A stretch of DNA of 64,000 bases from Pseudo-nitzschia pungens (lineage: Eukaryota; Bacillariophyta; Bacillariophyceae; Bacillariales; Bacillariaceae): NCBI GenBank assembly GCA_037355855.1, contig CM074763.1:5642001-5706000 (forward strand), in the 5' to 3' direction. The notes beneath the pieces are model-generated. The model was given only the letters and a program-made list of their open reading frames with translations. It was not told the DNA's origin and did no database searches. The position numbers and the translations under genes are program-made. Numbering within the stretch: the stretch's first letter is position 1; every line of letters begins with the position of its first letter. Below are positions 53,131 through 64,000 of this stretch, piece by piece.

Positions 53131-55721
53131 CATTGACCGTCATTGAAATCTATCGTCTTGCTTGAGCTTTTGTATCCAAGCTACTCGCTGTGTTGAACAC
53201 CATTGTTTACGCCGTCGCTTTACGTCAGGGTTTGGAGGAGCGATTGAGGACTTGCAACATCGGCATCCGATAGAATAGCAGCGACTACAAAGCGTCACTA
53301 GCGTCGCCCTCCCCGCAGCTGGAGTTTTGAATGAATGAATGAATGAATCATCAATACTATCAGTCCTCGGCTTGCTCACAGTTGGTGCATCGAATCGCGT
53401 GTCCTTTGAGTATCAAATCAATCAGGAAAGTATCGTAGCAGTGACCTTTATTCTCGCAGCATGAGTATCCGCAGCGTCGTGAGTGAGTATCGAATGAGTA
53501 TCAGCGCAGAGTTGTTGTTTACAGCTACGGTAGAGTGCTTGTTGTACCACGTACGGTATCGAACAATCAGATTCAGTTCCGTTGCTGCAAGCTTGTGCAC
53601 AGGAAACAAACCTCGACTCTACACGTGATTTGGCACAATAACTTTTCACGCCTCCTTCCTTTAGTTCAGGCCTACTTGAGTTTTTTCAAAACAGTTCGAC
53701 TTTTTTTTGGGGAGACACACCACCACCAGCAACATGGGTTAATTTTTAAAGACTCAATTCAACTCTTCAAAATCCCTCCCGCTTCCCGCCCCAAACAAAC
53801 GGACAATGGTGGACGTCAGCGAGAATGGGAACCTCACCCCTACTACTACAAGTACTAGTAGACTACAACGGATATGATGGACTTGGACAAAACTACTACT
53901 ACTACTACTACTAGTGAGTTCTTTGTTGTTGGTGGCAGAAAAGTTAAACCTTTGGATGAAAAGTTTCCCTGCCTGTTATGTTCTTCAACAACAAAAATGC
54001 AAAATACAATGTTGCAACTGGAAAATTCGTAGTACTAGTGAGATGATACCAAAATCAGGAGAAAAACAGAGCCATCAGAAAGAATTTTTTTGCCAAATGT
54101 GCTTAGCCGTCATGATCTTCTTGTTCGGATTTTGATCAATGCCTCCTCTAGTACCATTACTAGTAGCAGCAGTGATGGAGGTGATCATCATGAGGATTTG
54201 ACTGAGAGTGAATTTGTCCATCATATGAGTGCTAGTAATTATGAAGATGAAGATGAAGAGGATGTGAATGATGATGCTGAAGAATAAAAAGAGGAGGAAG
54301 AAGGTTATGATGAAGATGAGGAGGATGAGGTAGAGAATTAAAATATTGGTATTTTTTCTTCTTCTTCTCATTACTACTACTAGTAAGGTTTCTTACTACC
54401 ACTACTACTATTCTATTATTACATGTAGAAACATAATTTAAAATCAAAAAAAGAAATTTGAGGAACAATTTCTACTAAGGTTAGTAAGAATTACGAACCA
54501 GCTTGCCTTTTCAAAATCTAGGGAATTTGAAACATAAATCAATTTCACATTTGACGAGTTTTGAGAAGTCTAAGTGTTTCACCCAATTGCAAGTAATTAA
54601 GATACTTATTTTGATTATTACTATTTTATCACTCGCAGCTTGTGTCATACGGTATTGTCCTAATTATTCAAAATAGTTTGCTGTAATCGCCAGCAGCTTA
54701 TCTAACTTTTGTGTAGTCTTTCTTTCAATAAATACTTCTCCTGTATCGCTCAAAGTTTGTGGATTCTTTTCATGTATAACGTATTTCAATAGAATTCAGT
54801 TGTTGCAATATTGTACGACATAAGCTATATTTTTTTCGATAATTCATTTGCTGTCTGAAAAAATAATGTTGATTGAGCTATTGTCAATAGTTTTGTTGGT
54901 CGTCATTCATTGAGCCAATCGAATACCAGAGTGAATTCTGAATTCATATGTATTTGAGACCAAGTAAACTGGCGATATTCAAAGGGTTCTAAGGAATTCT
55001 TCTTTCAGAATGGATTCGATTTTCTTTCCTTAGAAATAAGATCAATGAGATGTAGATCTGAAGGGAACAGCTTAGGGCCTATTGGGATGATGTTGTAATA
55101 AGGTCTTACCGTGCGTCCGACAACTTTGAAATATTATTATTATTTTTTTATCAGTCGAATTTGCATTAGATCAAATTATTTAACGGATTCATAGTCAATA
55201 GTACGGTTTACTATAATACCCCAAATCCCTTGTTTTGCGCTTTCAAGATTATTATTATTTTTATATTTATTGTTTATATGTACCGGTAGCGTGAGATTAC
55301 CGTACATTAAGGTTGTCGACGTCGGAACTCGGAACACTATTACTGTACGAAGTAAGATTACGGTAAGGTACAGTATTTTTTTGTTTTCGACAATCACCAC
55401 GATATTCGTACCTCTTGCGTCTTTGCGTTGCAAAAGCAGTAAAACAGTTCGTTGCTTCCATTCCTATTTGTGCACGAGACACAAAAAAGCGTTCAACAAG
55501 CAGGTCTTCGGAAAATGCCATGGAGCGGACAGAAAAAGTGTCGAACACAACTCTTTCGTGAATTACTGGTCTGGTTCCCTTCGTACTGTCAGAGAACAAA
55601 ATTGAATACAGTAGTACGTGATTCGGCTTGAAGAATTTATTTCAACCGACCGACAAACGACCCTAAGGTTACTGCACTCGCACTCGCACTCGCACTCGCA
55701 CTCCTTTTTTATACGAACACG
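53131..55721. other. Intergenic
   Basis: GAAT tetramers at 53330-53350 and GAT/GAG acidic-coding tracts at 54170-54340 without a convincing gene. ACTACTACT runs at 53890-53915 and 54375-54415, and GCACTC hexamers at 55675-55702 just before the receptor gene. No supported coding sequence. Confidence 0.4.
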
Positions 55722-56807
55722 ATGGAAATGGAGGCAACAAGCTCACCAACACCAACACCAACAACGAATCTCTCCGAAGAAGAAGATCCAGCCTCACGTT
55801 GGACTTCGATTCGAACTTTTTACCTTATTTTGGACACGACAAGCATGAGTATCATTTTTGGAACCTTGATATTTCTCTACTGGTTTCGGAACAAACCAAT
55901 CGTTGCGATGGGGCAACCTCGAATGCTAGCTATCATGTGCTTCGGATCATGGCTATTTGCACTTAATCAAGCGTTGGGGCGAAAAAATGATGTATTGGCA
56001 GATATTTTTATCGGCAAAAGTCGATATAATGTCGGTACTGTCTGCCGGGTCGCATTGTGGTGTTGGATATTCGGCGAATATATCGTGGAAACAATCCTAT
56101 TTTTGAAGCTGTATCGGGTCTACAAAGTGATGCAATTCCGTCGTAACCAAACAGTTCTTGCGCGGCACGTACTCGCTCCCTTTTTGTTTGGTCTTACTTT
56201 GCCAGTGGTGATGCTCGGTTCGTATGAAAGATTCATCAAAAGAAATAATGATGACGAGAGTGATGAAATTGATGTTTGCAAAGATGATTACGTCGCTTTT
56301 TATTTGTGGCTTCCCGTCACCTTGCTCTTGACTGTGGCCGTTTTGGTCTTTGCCTGGAGAATTCGAAATGTTAAGGAATCTGTGGGCGACACCCGAAGAA
56401 TTCTGCGTTGGGAGGTTTACAGAATGAGCACTTACGCTTTCTGGATTATCGTTTACGTCCCACCAATTCGAGATAAGTTGTATGGTGTGTTGGATGGTTC
56501 TGTTACCGCGCAGGGAGTCTTTTTGATTTTGATAAATACGATGTTTTTCTTAGGCACCGTGTTGCCGACCATCTTTTTGGTGTTCCCGAGGATGTATCTT
56601 GTGTGGTACGAGCGAGTCCATGGTCGACTGCCCGACTATGTGCAGGTGTACGGCGGCGGGAACGTTCACTATTGCACGAGGTCGGGTACATTCACCCGCA
56701 TCGATTCGGGGCACACGTCGGTTAGAAGCTCCAGCGCCAATTTGGAGCACACGTCGGGTACAAGCTCCCGCGCTAATTTGGAGCTTCCACAAACGCATCA
56801 GCAGTAG
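55722..56807 (+). CDS. Seven-transmembrane receptor, class C (7tm_3)-like, without ectodomain
   Basis: 361 residues. The N-terminus (~1-30) is short, Thr/Pro/Glu rich, with no signal peptide. Seven hydrophobic helices at about 32-55, 67-85, 104-135, 149-168, 190-212, 236-250 and 264-289. The first loop FRNKPIVAMGQPRM resembles the K/R-P-I-V-x-A/M-S/G-x-P pattern of GABA-B/metabotropic-glutamate-type receptors. Cys108 at the start of helix 3 and Cys186 in the second extracellular loop could form the classical disulphide. The C-terminal tail (~300-361) is cytoplasmic, Ser/Gly/His rich, with an imperfect repeat (GHTSVRSSSANLEHTSGTSS). It would sit in the plasma membrane or an internal membrane. 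The Venus-flytrap ligand domain of animal class C receptors is absent, so ligand and G-protein coupling are unknown. Upstream in-frame ATGs and introns were not found. Confidence 0.75.
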   Translation: MEMEATSSPTPTPTTNLSEEEDPASRWTSIRTFYLILDTTSMSIIFGTLIFLYWFRNKPIVAMGQPRMLAIMCFGSWLFALNQALGRKNDVLADIFIGKSRYNVGTVCRVALWCWIFGEYIVETILFLKLYRVYKVMQFRRNQTVLARHVLAPFLFGLTLPVVMLGSYERFIKRNNDDESDEIDVCKDDYVAFYLWLPVTLLLTVAVLVFAWRIRNVKESVGDTRRILRWEVYRMSTYAFWIIVYVPPIRDKLYGVLDGSVTAQGVFLILINTMFFLGTVLPTIFLVFPRMYLVWYERVHGRLPDYVQVYGGGNVHYCTRSGTFTRIDSGHTSVRSSSANLEHTSGTSSRANLELPQTHQQ

Positions 56808-58089
56808 CGCAAGCATCGACCGAGAAGTGCTCACACTGCAATTACAGGAAGGCAATACATGTTAATCAAGCTTGTGAAGGTTGCAATCGAACCGAAAGAA
56901 TGCCTACGATTGAGAAGAAGAGAGTGATACTTATACGGTGCTCTGATCATGGGGACTTGCACTGTTACAACGGTTCTGTTACGGACTCCCGCTGTTACGA
57001 ACCTCCTTGTCACCCTGTTGCGAGCAATCGCAACACACGACAAGCAACACGAGACAAGCAACACGAGACAAGCAACACGAGACAAGCAACACGAGACAAG
57101 CAACACACGACAAGCAACACACGACAAGCAACGACGCTCATTTTACGGGCTCATATGGTTTCGACGTGCCCTGTTACGAGCGCCACTGAAGTATCACGAA
57201 AAAGCATTAGTATCAAACGAACTGAACGAAGACAAAATAAATAGAATAATCTTTCATGCATGTGTAAAGGAATGGACCTAAAATGGCCATGGTCCTTAGT
57301 TGCTGGGCGAAAGGCATAGCAGGTGCAATTTTTCTCGCGATTACTTCGCTCCACGTTTTACCTTCGGAAGGCCCTTGTGTGCATCGCATTTTGCTGCTTG
57401 TGATTTTCACAAGGATGTTATCACAGAAGGAGTACACGGACCAATGTTGTATTGTTTGACCTCCTTCTTGTTTGACAGCGACCGCAAACGCCCGTTCTTG
57501 AGTTCATGGGAGTTTCGGTAAAAACCTTGGCAAGCAGACGTACCGGGTATCGTCGAATGTATCCGGCCGTGTTTAGTGGATTGCGAAAAAGTTGATTTCC
57601 AGAATAAGGGCATGGGTTTTTTTTCAAAAGAACTATTATCTTCGTATCCTTTCCTTGACGAGTAACACGGTCTCGACTTTCGATGATACCGTAACGTGAA
57701 AGTACAATTTAAAAAGTACTGGATTTGATTCGTTTTTTGGTCACCCTCTGTCGTTGTCGCTCATGTTCTACTCTCCACCATTCCTAAAATTTTCGACTGT
57801 TGAAGGATATGAGCTGAAGGAAGCACAAGACGTAGCGATAGATTAAAGTAGACCACCGATGGTATCTAAAACGCCACCTAACGTCTTTGTGAGGACTAAT
57901 TTATTCCTCGAGACAAGATCGATTACCGATTGTTGGTTGCTTTTTTTTACTGATTGAGAAAGAAAAATCTCCTTGACTTGATAGATTGTTTCGATCTCGG
58001 TGTGCCATGACCTAATCTGCATTTTACCTTCAGCCGGCGTCCCACGTGTCCTTGCTGACTCAATACGATTGATTGATTGAAACGAAGGT
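56808..58089. other. Intergenic with 14-bp minisatellite at 57030-57133
   Basis: About seven units of ACGAGACAAGCAAC (57036-57133) give artefactual frames. The remainder shows nothing coding. Confidence 0.5.
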
Positions 58090-58630
58090 TATCATAGGCA
58101 TTCCATTAGAGTCAACACTACAATTAAGACAATCGTTACGCTACCATTGATAAACGCCCATATTTTTTTTGTCTTCTGGGCGTTTCGGGCAACATGTTTT
58201 GAACAGATATTGTGATTTGCTATGACTACGATTACGATCAAGATTGACATTCCATTGCAGTCAGTGCTACGATCTATAGACAATCAATACGCTACCAATG
58301 ATAAACGCCGACATTTTTTTTGTTATTATTGGCGTTTCGGGTGGCTTGTTTGGAACAGATTGTATGATTTGCTGTTATAATATTATGACTACGTCTTGTA
58401 GACTACACGTACCGTATTGTATTGCTTAGTATTATCTTGATTACGATTACGATTAAGATCTTGCAAATGACATTATTATTATTTGATTTAAGTCAGCGCT
58501 ACGGCGGCTAAGACAATCGTTACTGTGCGTCTCCTTTGATAACGGCCAAAATGACGAATTTTTGTCAGTAGGGACGTTTCGGGTGGCTCGTTTGGAACAG
58601 AGAGAGTGATTATTATTTGTTGATTGAAAA
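58090..58630. repeat. Three diverged ~150-bp repeats with self-complementary centre
   Basis: Units at about 58095, 58246 and 58470. Each has a GACAATCGTTACGCTACC-like word, then a GATAAACGCC...T-rich...GGCGTTTCGGG arm pair and GGAACAGA. The AAACGCC/GGCGTTT arms can pair across an 18-25-nt loop. Noncoding. Confidence 0.6.
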
Positions 58631-59681
58631 TTACGATTAAAAAAGACTACACGTAATCTTACGATTGAGAATAGGATTTACGAGTTACGATTGGCATTGG
58701 ATAAAAAATGAATTAGAGCTACGGTGAACACATTCATTGTGTACAAGGAAAGTAACCTTACGATTAAAAGGACCACTGAAACGTGAGTTCGGGAACGCCC
58801 AAAGTGACAAAATTTTGATTGGCTTGCTTCGAAAAGATAATGCTATGGGCGTTTTCCTTGGAAAGTTCATCTTTTGTGACGTTGATTCAGACCCAGAAGA
58901 ACATTAAAAATTATCAATAGGCAGGATGTAATAAGTATCTATGGGTTCGATGCTTTTCTCAAAAACAAAACAAATCCGTTCTAATAATGAAAGAAATCGT
59001 TTTCTCGATTAAGCCATCCCGGAAAATGTTTCTCAAAGAAAATCATACCACCGGAAAATGATCCAAATTTACGATTTAGGGAAAGTCAGATACACTTCGG
59101 AAAGAAAAATTGTGGTCTCAGCCTGTGTCCTAAATCCTGTGCGAGAGCACATTAAGTAAGGGTATATCCACGGAGATGGTGGTTGGGATATACCTCGAGA
59201 AATGGCCCTCTCGACATCTATGGCACCTTCACATAGTCAACCGTGGCGAGTCGATTGGTTCGAAGGGAGGCGAACCTGTGAAAGTCACGTTGTTGAAGGT
59301 ATAATTGTCGAAAGGAAATAACAATAAACCTTACTTAATCTTTTGTTGAAATCAGTCCGACTGGTTCTCTTCTCTTCTTCTCTTCTAAATCACAACCGTT
59401 GTATATTGACAAAGTGAACTACAAGTATGACACGGAATATGCATCACGCAGAATAAACAATTGTAGAGTTGTTTTCTATGTATGTGTCTTCTATCATGAT
59501 TATCATTCTGTATGTTGTATGTTTGTTTGGATTGTTTGGATGTATCTGTCCGTATGGTGTAAGATGTCAATGTAGTGCAGTGCAGTGCAGTGCAGTGTAG
59601 TGAAAGTTGGTGTTGTCTCGAACCCCAAAACCGTTCACCGATCACCGTTCCCCCTTTCAATTCGTTGCCAGGGATGCGATC
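58631..59681. other. Intergenic
   Basis: A stretch at 59150-59300 has moderate complexity with GATTGGTTCGAAGGG, but I could not fold it into a tRNA. CAGTG pentamers at 59576-59598. No gene supported. Confidence 0.4.
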
Positions 59682-60881
59682 TCAGAAGACAAAATGATCG
59701 TCGTCGTCGTCGTCGTCGTTATCGTTATTGTTATTGTAATCGTTGCCGTCCCTGCGATCGCCGAACGCGGCAGAGACCGCCGAGACCGCAGAGCCGGAGT
59801 CAAAGTCGAAGGCTCCGCAGGACCGATCTCCCTCGCACAGCAGGCCGGAGGGCTCCACCCCCGGGAGCTCCGCCCCGGCGCAGGAGGCCTTTCCGGAGCA
59901 GAGCATGGATCGGACCCTCACGCCGGTCGGGATCCGGGCCCGGGCGCAGGTCGAGGATCCGCTCCCGTGGCACCGGACGCTGGCCACGTCCCTGCCGCTC
60001 CCGGCCCGGCCGAACTCGGCGGAGTAGCAGGCCCGGTCTCCCTCGCAGTCGATGGCGATCGCGTCGAGCTCGGCGGCCTGGCAGGCGTCGGTGCCGAGGC
60101 ACTCGACGAGCGCGGCGTCTCGGACGACGGAGGCGAAGCAGGACTCCCGGCCGCTGCACACGACGCGGTCGCAGCCCCGAAACTCGAGGGCCGAGCAGCC
60201 CATGGCGTTCGTCTCCGGGTCGGACTCGAGGCAGGTGATGGTGTCGGTGAGGGGATCGAAGAGGACGTTCCAGTAAAAGCCGGTGGAATCCAGCTGGCGC
60301 TGGAGATAGGTGCTGGCGGGCTCGAACCGAAAGGACTCGTCGCTTCCATCGCCGTAGCGGATCATGCAGGAGTTGTTGTCGCTGCTGTTGTTGCCGTGGA
60401 GAAGCGTGTCGAGGCTGGGGCTCTGCACCGGTGCATCGTTTGCGTCCGCGTCCGCGTCCGCGTTTGAATTCTCCAGCACACCGAGGTCCAAGACTGGCAG
60501 TTCCGGTTCCGGTTCGTCCCGGTGATAGAGTGGTTGGACGCGAAAGTGGTCGTCCCCGTATTCGTATTCGTATTCGTATTCGTATTCGTATTCGTTCTTG
60601 CTGTGGTTGCGGAGTGTGGGCCCTTGGGACGATGCCGCATCTTCCTCGGCTAGTGCCGCTCGGAGCGCATCGTGGATGGCCTGGGTTTCGCGGGAGGAGT
60701 ACTCGTACTCGTACTCGTACTGGTACTCGTACTCGTTGTCTCGATTGTCTCGATTGTTCGATAGAAGCGTGGATGCTTTGGCGGGATCGTACCCGACTTC
60801 CTTCACCGCATTCCCGATGCGAGCGGAGGCAAAGTTGCCGAGAGCGGAGAGGGTGGAAGCAGCGGCAACAAACCGCTTCAT
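59682..60881 (-). CDS. Secreted Cys-repeat protein with EYEY tracts, 399 aa
   Basis: Start chosen at ATG 60881 (MKRFVAAASTLSALGNFASA), a good signal peptide; an in-frame ATG at 60908 would add nine residues before it. Two (EY)n tracts lie near residues 50-60 and 97-107, encoded by TCGTAC- and ATTCGT-type hexamers. An acidic Asp/Ala/Asn spacer follows. From about residue 240 there are six tandem units of the form C-x-G-x(2-5)-C-x2-A: CSGRESCFA, CLGTDACQA, CEGDRACYSA, CHGSGSSTCA, CSGKASCAGA, CEGDRSCGA. Each is separated by 12-20 residues with alternating hydrophobics, suggesting a disulphide-bonded beta-solenoid. The C-terminus is Asn/Asp rich (NDNDDDDDDDHFVF). It is probably extracellular or cell-wall associated; function unknown. 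The region 59800-60350 is much more GC-rich than its surroundings. Confidence 0.75.
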   Translation of the reverse strand: MKRFVAAASTLSALGNFASARIGNAVKEVGYDPAKASTLLSNNRDNRDNEYEYQYEYEYEYSSRETQAIHDALRAALAEEDAASSQGPTLRNHSKNEYEYEYEYEYEYGDDHFRVQPLYHRDEPEPELPVLDLGVLENSNADADADANDAPVQSPSLDTLLHGNNSSDNNSCMIRYGDGSDESFRFEPASTYLQRQLDSTGFYWNVLFDPLTDTITCLESDPETNAMGCSALEFRGCDRVVCSGRESCFASVVRDAALVECLGTDACQAAELDAIAIDCEGDRACYSAEFGRAGSGRDVASVRCHGSGSSTCARARIPTGVRVRSMLCSGKASCAGAELPGVEPSGLLCEGDRSCGAFDFDSGSAVSAVSAAFGDRRDGNDYNNNNDNDDDDDDDHFVF

Positions 60882-60908
60882 GGATTGGTTTCTGGATGAT
60901 ATCGTCAT

Positions 60909-61885
60909 TGTGGCGATCGATGGTATGTAGTAGTAATTACGGTAGTCCTATAACCGAAGCAAATAAATAATGAATCTCGATGAATAGGTAAGTTACCGTT
61001 TGGTATTTACTTCTATTTATTCTTCGCTTCTATTTTGAGATGAGATGGTTGATTTTCTAAATTTATGAGATCTCATGCGGTACACGTAACCTTAAGGTTA
61101 CGGTAAGATTTGTATTGGGTGTATTGGGCGGGTTTGCGAGTAAGGTAAGGTACGTACGGTAGAGGTTTAATAAGTAAATTGCGTCATGTACCGGTAATTT
61201 TAACCTTACGTACGTACTGTACTGTACTGTACTGTACTGTGCGTGCACTGTGTGGGAACTGTATTTTGGAATCTCTTCCTTTTATTCATCATCATTCCTA
61301 CGGTACGTACTATCGAACAAAAAGTGCCGGCAACCAACAACCGATGAATTTGGTGATACTACTATTAGCTTACGTAGTATTTTGTATCACTCGGAACTTT
61401 TTGCTGGACATCTTTTTTCGCTGCACATCTTTTTTCGCTGCATTTGACATTGGATATGTTAAATAACTGTATTGTTCTTTTCTTTGTTTTCTGAGATGTG
61501 CGGTCTGCGATCCCTACGGTACCGGTACGTACCGGTACCGAAAATCCGTAAAAGTAGGTAATTAAGTACTACTAAGACTTAAGGTTTACGAAGTAATTAC
61601 AGTACTACTCGTACTGTACTAGAGTAAACCTTAGTGACGCTGAAGAACAATTAAGATAGTACTGTAGTAGGAAACAACGGAATCCACGTAGGGACTGGCA
61701 GTGAGTGAGTCGTGCTGGCAAGTGAACAAGAAGGTATTTTGGCGAACAAGCGAGTCAGTCACGGTAAGATTACACTTCGATTTTGGAAACTCCATTCCCC
61801 GGAAGCAATCTCAACCAAAAATAGAAAATAAATACTTCCGAAGGAATGATTCCCGGATGCCAGGCCACCCCATCATTCGGCGATG
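60909..61885. other. Intergenic, upstream of the Cys-repeat gene
   Basis: Rich in GTACGGTA, CGTAACCTTAAGG and TACCGGTACG words (61080-61225 and 61510-61640) and a CTGTA run at 61217-61242. No gene. Confidence 0.45.
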
Positions 61886-62032
61886 CGGGCAGGCATGGCA
61901 TTGCAGGCATGGCATTGCAGGCATGGCATTGCAGGCATGGCATGGCATGGCATGGCATGGCATGGTATTGCAGGCATGGCATTGAAGGCATGGCATTGAA
62001 TGCATGGCATTGAAGGCATGGCACGGCATCAA
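61886..62032. repeat. 15-bp tandem repeat GCATGGCATTGCAGG
   Basis: About nine units with variants (GGCATGGCATGG, GGCATTGAAGGC). Confidence 0.9.
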
Positions 62033-63366
62033 CAATTATCGCGTTTGACTGGTTGATTTGTATTATTATTCAAAGTAGTAGTATTTGCGAAGGCGCTACT
62101 TGTACTACTAGTACAACTCAATCAAAATCAAAATCAAACAAAATCAAAATCAATCAAAACAAAACAAAAACCAAATCAAAAACCAAATCAAAATCAAAAT
62201 CAATCGCGGACACCCGGCACACCCATCGTTCGACGATGCGGGCACTTTTTTACGGCATGGCTTGCTTGCTTGACCCGCTGTTCCGTTCGATCGCAACATC
62301 CCGGAACGATGGGTTCCAATGCAGCGCAACACGGCAGCGCAACCCATAATGAATAATGAGTCGACTCGAGAGACGACGCAACACGACACGACACGACACG
62401 ACACGACACGACTTGAGAGACGACGCAACAATCAACGGGACATGACATGACACACACCACGACGACTGACTGACTGACTCACTCACTCACTCACGACAAG
62501 TGTCGGTGCTAGTGCTAGTGCTAGTGCTAGTGCTAATACTACTAGCAACATGGAACAACGAGCAAGAAATCAACAATCAACAATCAACAATCACCACATT
62601 CACAGAAACCCATTGTCATTCCCCATCCAACAAGCATTGCTCACTGCTCACCTACTACAACTACAAATACAAATCCAAATCCAAATCCAAATCCAAATCC
62701 AAATCCAATCCGCATCCCAACGAACCGGTCGTGGCGAGAATCCAAACGGGAATCCAAACGAGAACAAGAACAAGAACAAGAACGAGATCCAAACGCACGG
62801 ATTCCGATGATGCTTTCGATGGCGGCACCGGTGGCTGGCTTCTCGTCGAACGAAGTGCTCGTCCGGGCCGGGATCTCCCGCCAACCCCGATAAGAGGAGG
62901 CTTCCGGCGATGCCGATTTCGGTTTCGAATTCGATTTCGATTTCGAATTCGAATTCGAATTCGATTTCGATGCCCATTCCGATTCCGATTCCGATTCCGA
63001 TGCCCAACCGGACAATCGATTCTCCCATTTCTTCGGGTATTCGTTGTTACGGTAGCAGCATCCCATCGGCAATTCGATCGAGGAACACGCACTTGCGCAC
63101 GCATGCGGTGCTGCGGTACAACGGCACTGCGGTAAATTGCTGCGGACTGCGCTGCGTTTGTCGGACGCCGACTCTTGCCCGTTTTGGTTGGCTTGTGGGG
63201 GCGACTCTCGGGGCCTTGTCTCGCCCGGCTGGGCCTCTCTCTCTCTCTTTTCTCTTCTCTCTCTTTCCTTCGTTCGTTCCTTCGTTTCTTTGTTTGTTTG
63301 TTGGTTGGTTCGTTCGTCGCGACCCTACACGTACAACATGGTCATTCAACACGGCGGACGCAATAG

Positions 63367-63404
<38 letters not shown>

Positions 63405-64000
63405 TATACAACATCAACAACAACATCAACAATACAACATCAACAATACAACATCAACAATACAACATCAAAATCAACATCAACAAACCGACTACTCCCG
63501 CCCTCCCCTCGGTCGCGACGGGTTCCTCGGCGAGTAAGTTGCGCGTGAGGAATGGGAATGGAATGGGAAAGGAATGGAATGGAATGGGATCGAATGGAAT
63601 GGAATGGAATGGGATCGAAGCGACGCCATGGTTATTTCACCTTCCCAACAGAATGTGCACAGAAGATTCACCATTGCAGACGAGACGAGACGAGACGAGA
63701 CGAGACGAGACGAGACACATCGTTCGTAAGGTTACGTAATACAATGCATGGTTCATGAAAGGCATAATCCATACTACGTAGTACGTAGTAGTAAGGTTAT
63801 TCATTATGTTGTACGGTATGTTTAAAAAATACGAAATATTTAGTAAGATACGTGTAGAATAACATCAACAATGCATTATGCTACCGTAATACCGGTAAGA
63901 TTACTATTGAGAATAATAGATTGATAATAAATACCGTACGCTGTAAGAACCTTACAATACAATCAAAGCAGCACGGTGCTTGACATGCTCGGGATCATTT
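62033..64000. other. Microsatellite-rich right end, no supported gene
   Basis: CAAAAT tracts (62120-62200), CACGA pentamers (62376-62412), GACT and CACT tetramers (62464-62492), GCTAGT hexamers (62504-62535), AATCCA hexamers (62668-62706), GATTTC/GATTCC hexamers (62925-63000), CAACAA tracts (63370-63490), GGAAT tracts (63550-63615), GACGA pentamers (63679-63714). Frames here are repeat-derived. The terminal 250 bp is AT-rich with AAGGTTAC and GTACGGTA words. Confidence 0.5.

Noticed and set aside
59250..59275. Possible tRNA T-arm (GATTGGTTCGAAGGG)
   Set aside because: No matching acceptor, D-arm or anticodon stem could be built around it.
62500..63135. Several overlapping 200-codon frames at the right end
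   Set aside because: Hexamer repeats (AATCCA, GATTTC, GATTCC) are open in most frames; no consistent coding signal.

Overview
The window looks like nuclear DNA of a photosynthetic stramenopile, most likely a diatom. Supporting signs are a small plastid-type precursor with a signal peptide ending in an Ala-Ala/Phe junction, secreted proteins with TKRPTKAP-type tails, a class C-like seven-helix receptor without ectodomain, an eukaryotic ribosomal protein S2 (uS5), a 158-bp GT-AG intron, and many LTR, LINE and DNA-transposon fragments. Genus cannot be fixed from the sequence. Coding density is low; most of the 64 kb is repeats or unassigned intergenic DNA.

Layout. 0-10 kb: a partial minus-strand gene of at least 578 codons open at the left edge; a plus-strand gene with acidic repeats that appears split by a -1 frame change at A-rich heptamers (4.2-6.6 kb); a two-exon gene (8.16-9.75 kb); and several minisatellites, one of which occurs in opposite orientations at the two ends of this block. 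10.9-12.7 kb: a well-delimited non-autonomous hAT-like transposon (29-bp inverted ends, 8-bp target duplication) built from nested repeat arrays. 13.2-14.6 kb: a trypsin-like protease gene, duplicated at 26.9-28.6 kb, where the copy has lost two catalytic residues and is frameshifted. 16.8-26.8 kb: a transposon graveyard with LTR-type repeats in both orientations, two Gag-like remnants, a 5'-truncated LINE with a 19-bp target duplication sitting in a ~143-bp satellite, TA-type MITEs and foldback-like elements. 28.6-36 kb: foldback elements, trinucleotide CTAGTA tracts, one plastid-type gene (32.9 kb) and a second satellite array. 36.1-41.7 kb: a 5.6-kb minisatellite array whose unit (AACGCGTCGATAATACAGGG) is the same as the core of the hAT-like element.

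The right third (42-64 kb) has recognisable single-copy genes: RPS2 (42.6 kb), a small probable mitochondrial membrane protein (48 kb, minus), a seven-helix receptor (55.7 kb) and a Cys-rich secreted protein (59.7-60.9 kb, minus). They are separated by long microsatellite-rich spacers. An 18-bp palindrome at 52.94 kb made of the two hAT ends, flanked by a near-perfect 8-bp duplication, interrupts a decayed coding sequence.

No operon-like or pathway-like cluster was found. The most unusual structure is the relation between the hAT-like element and the giant minisatellite.
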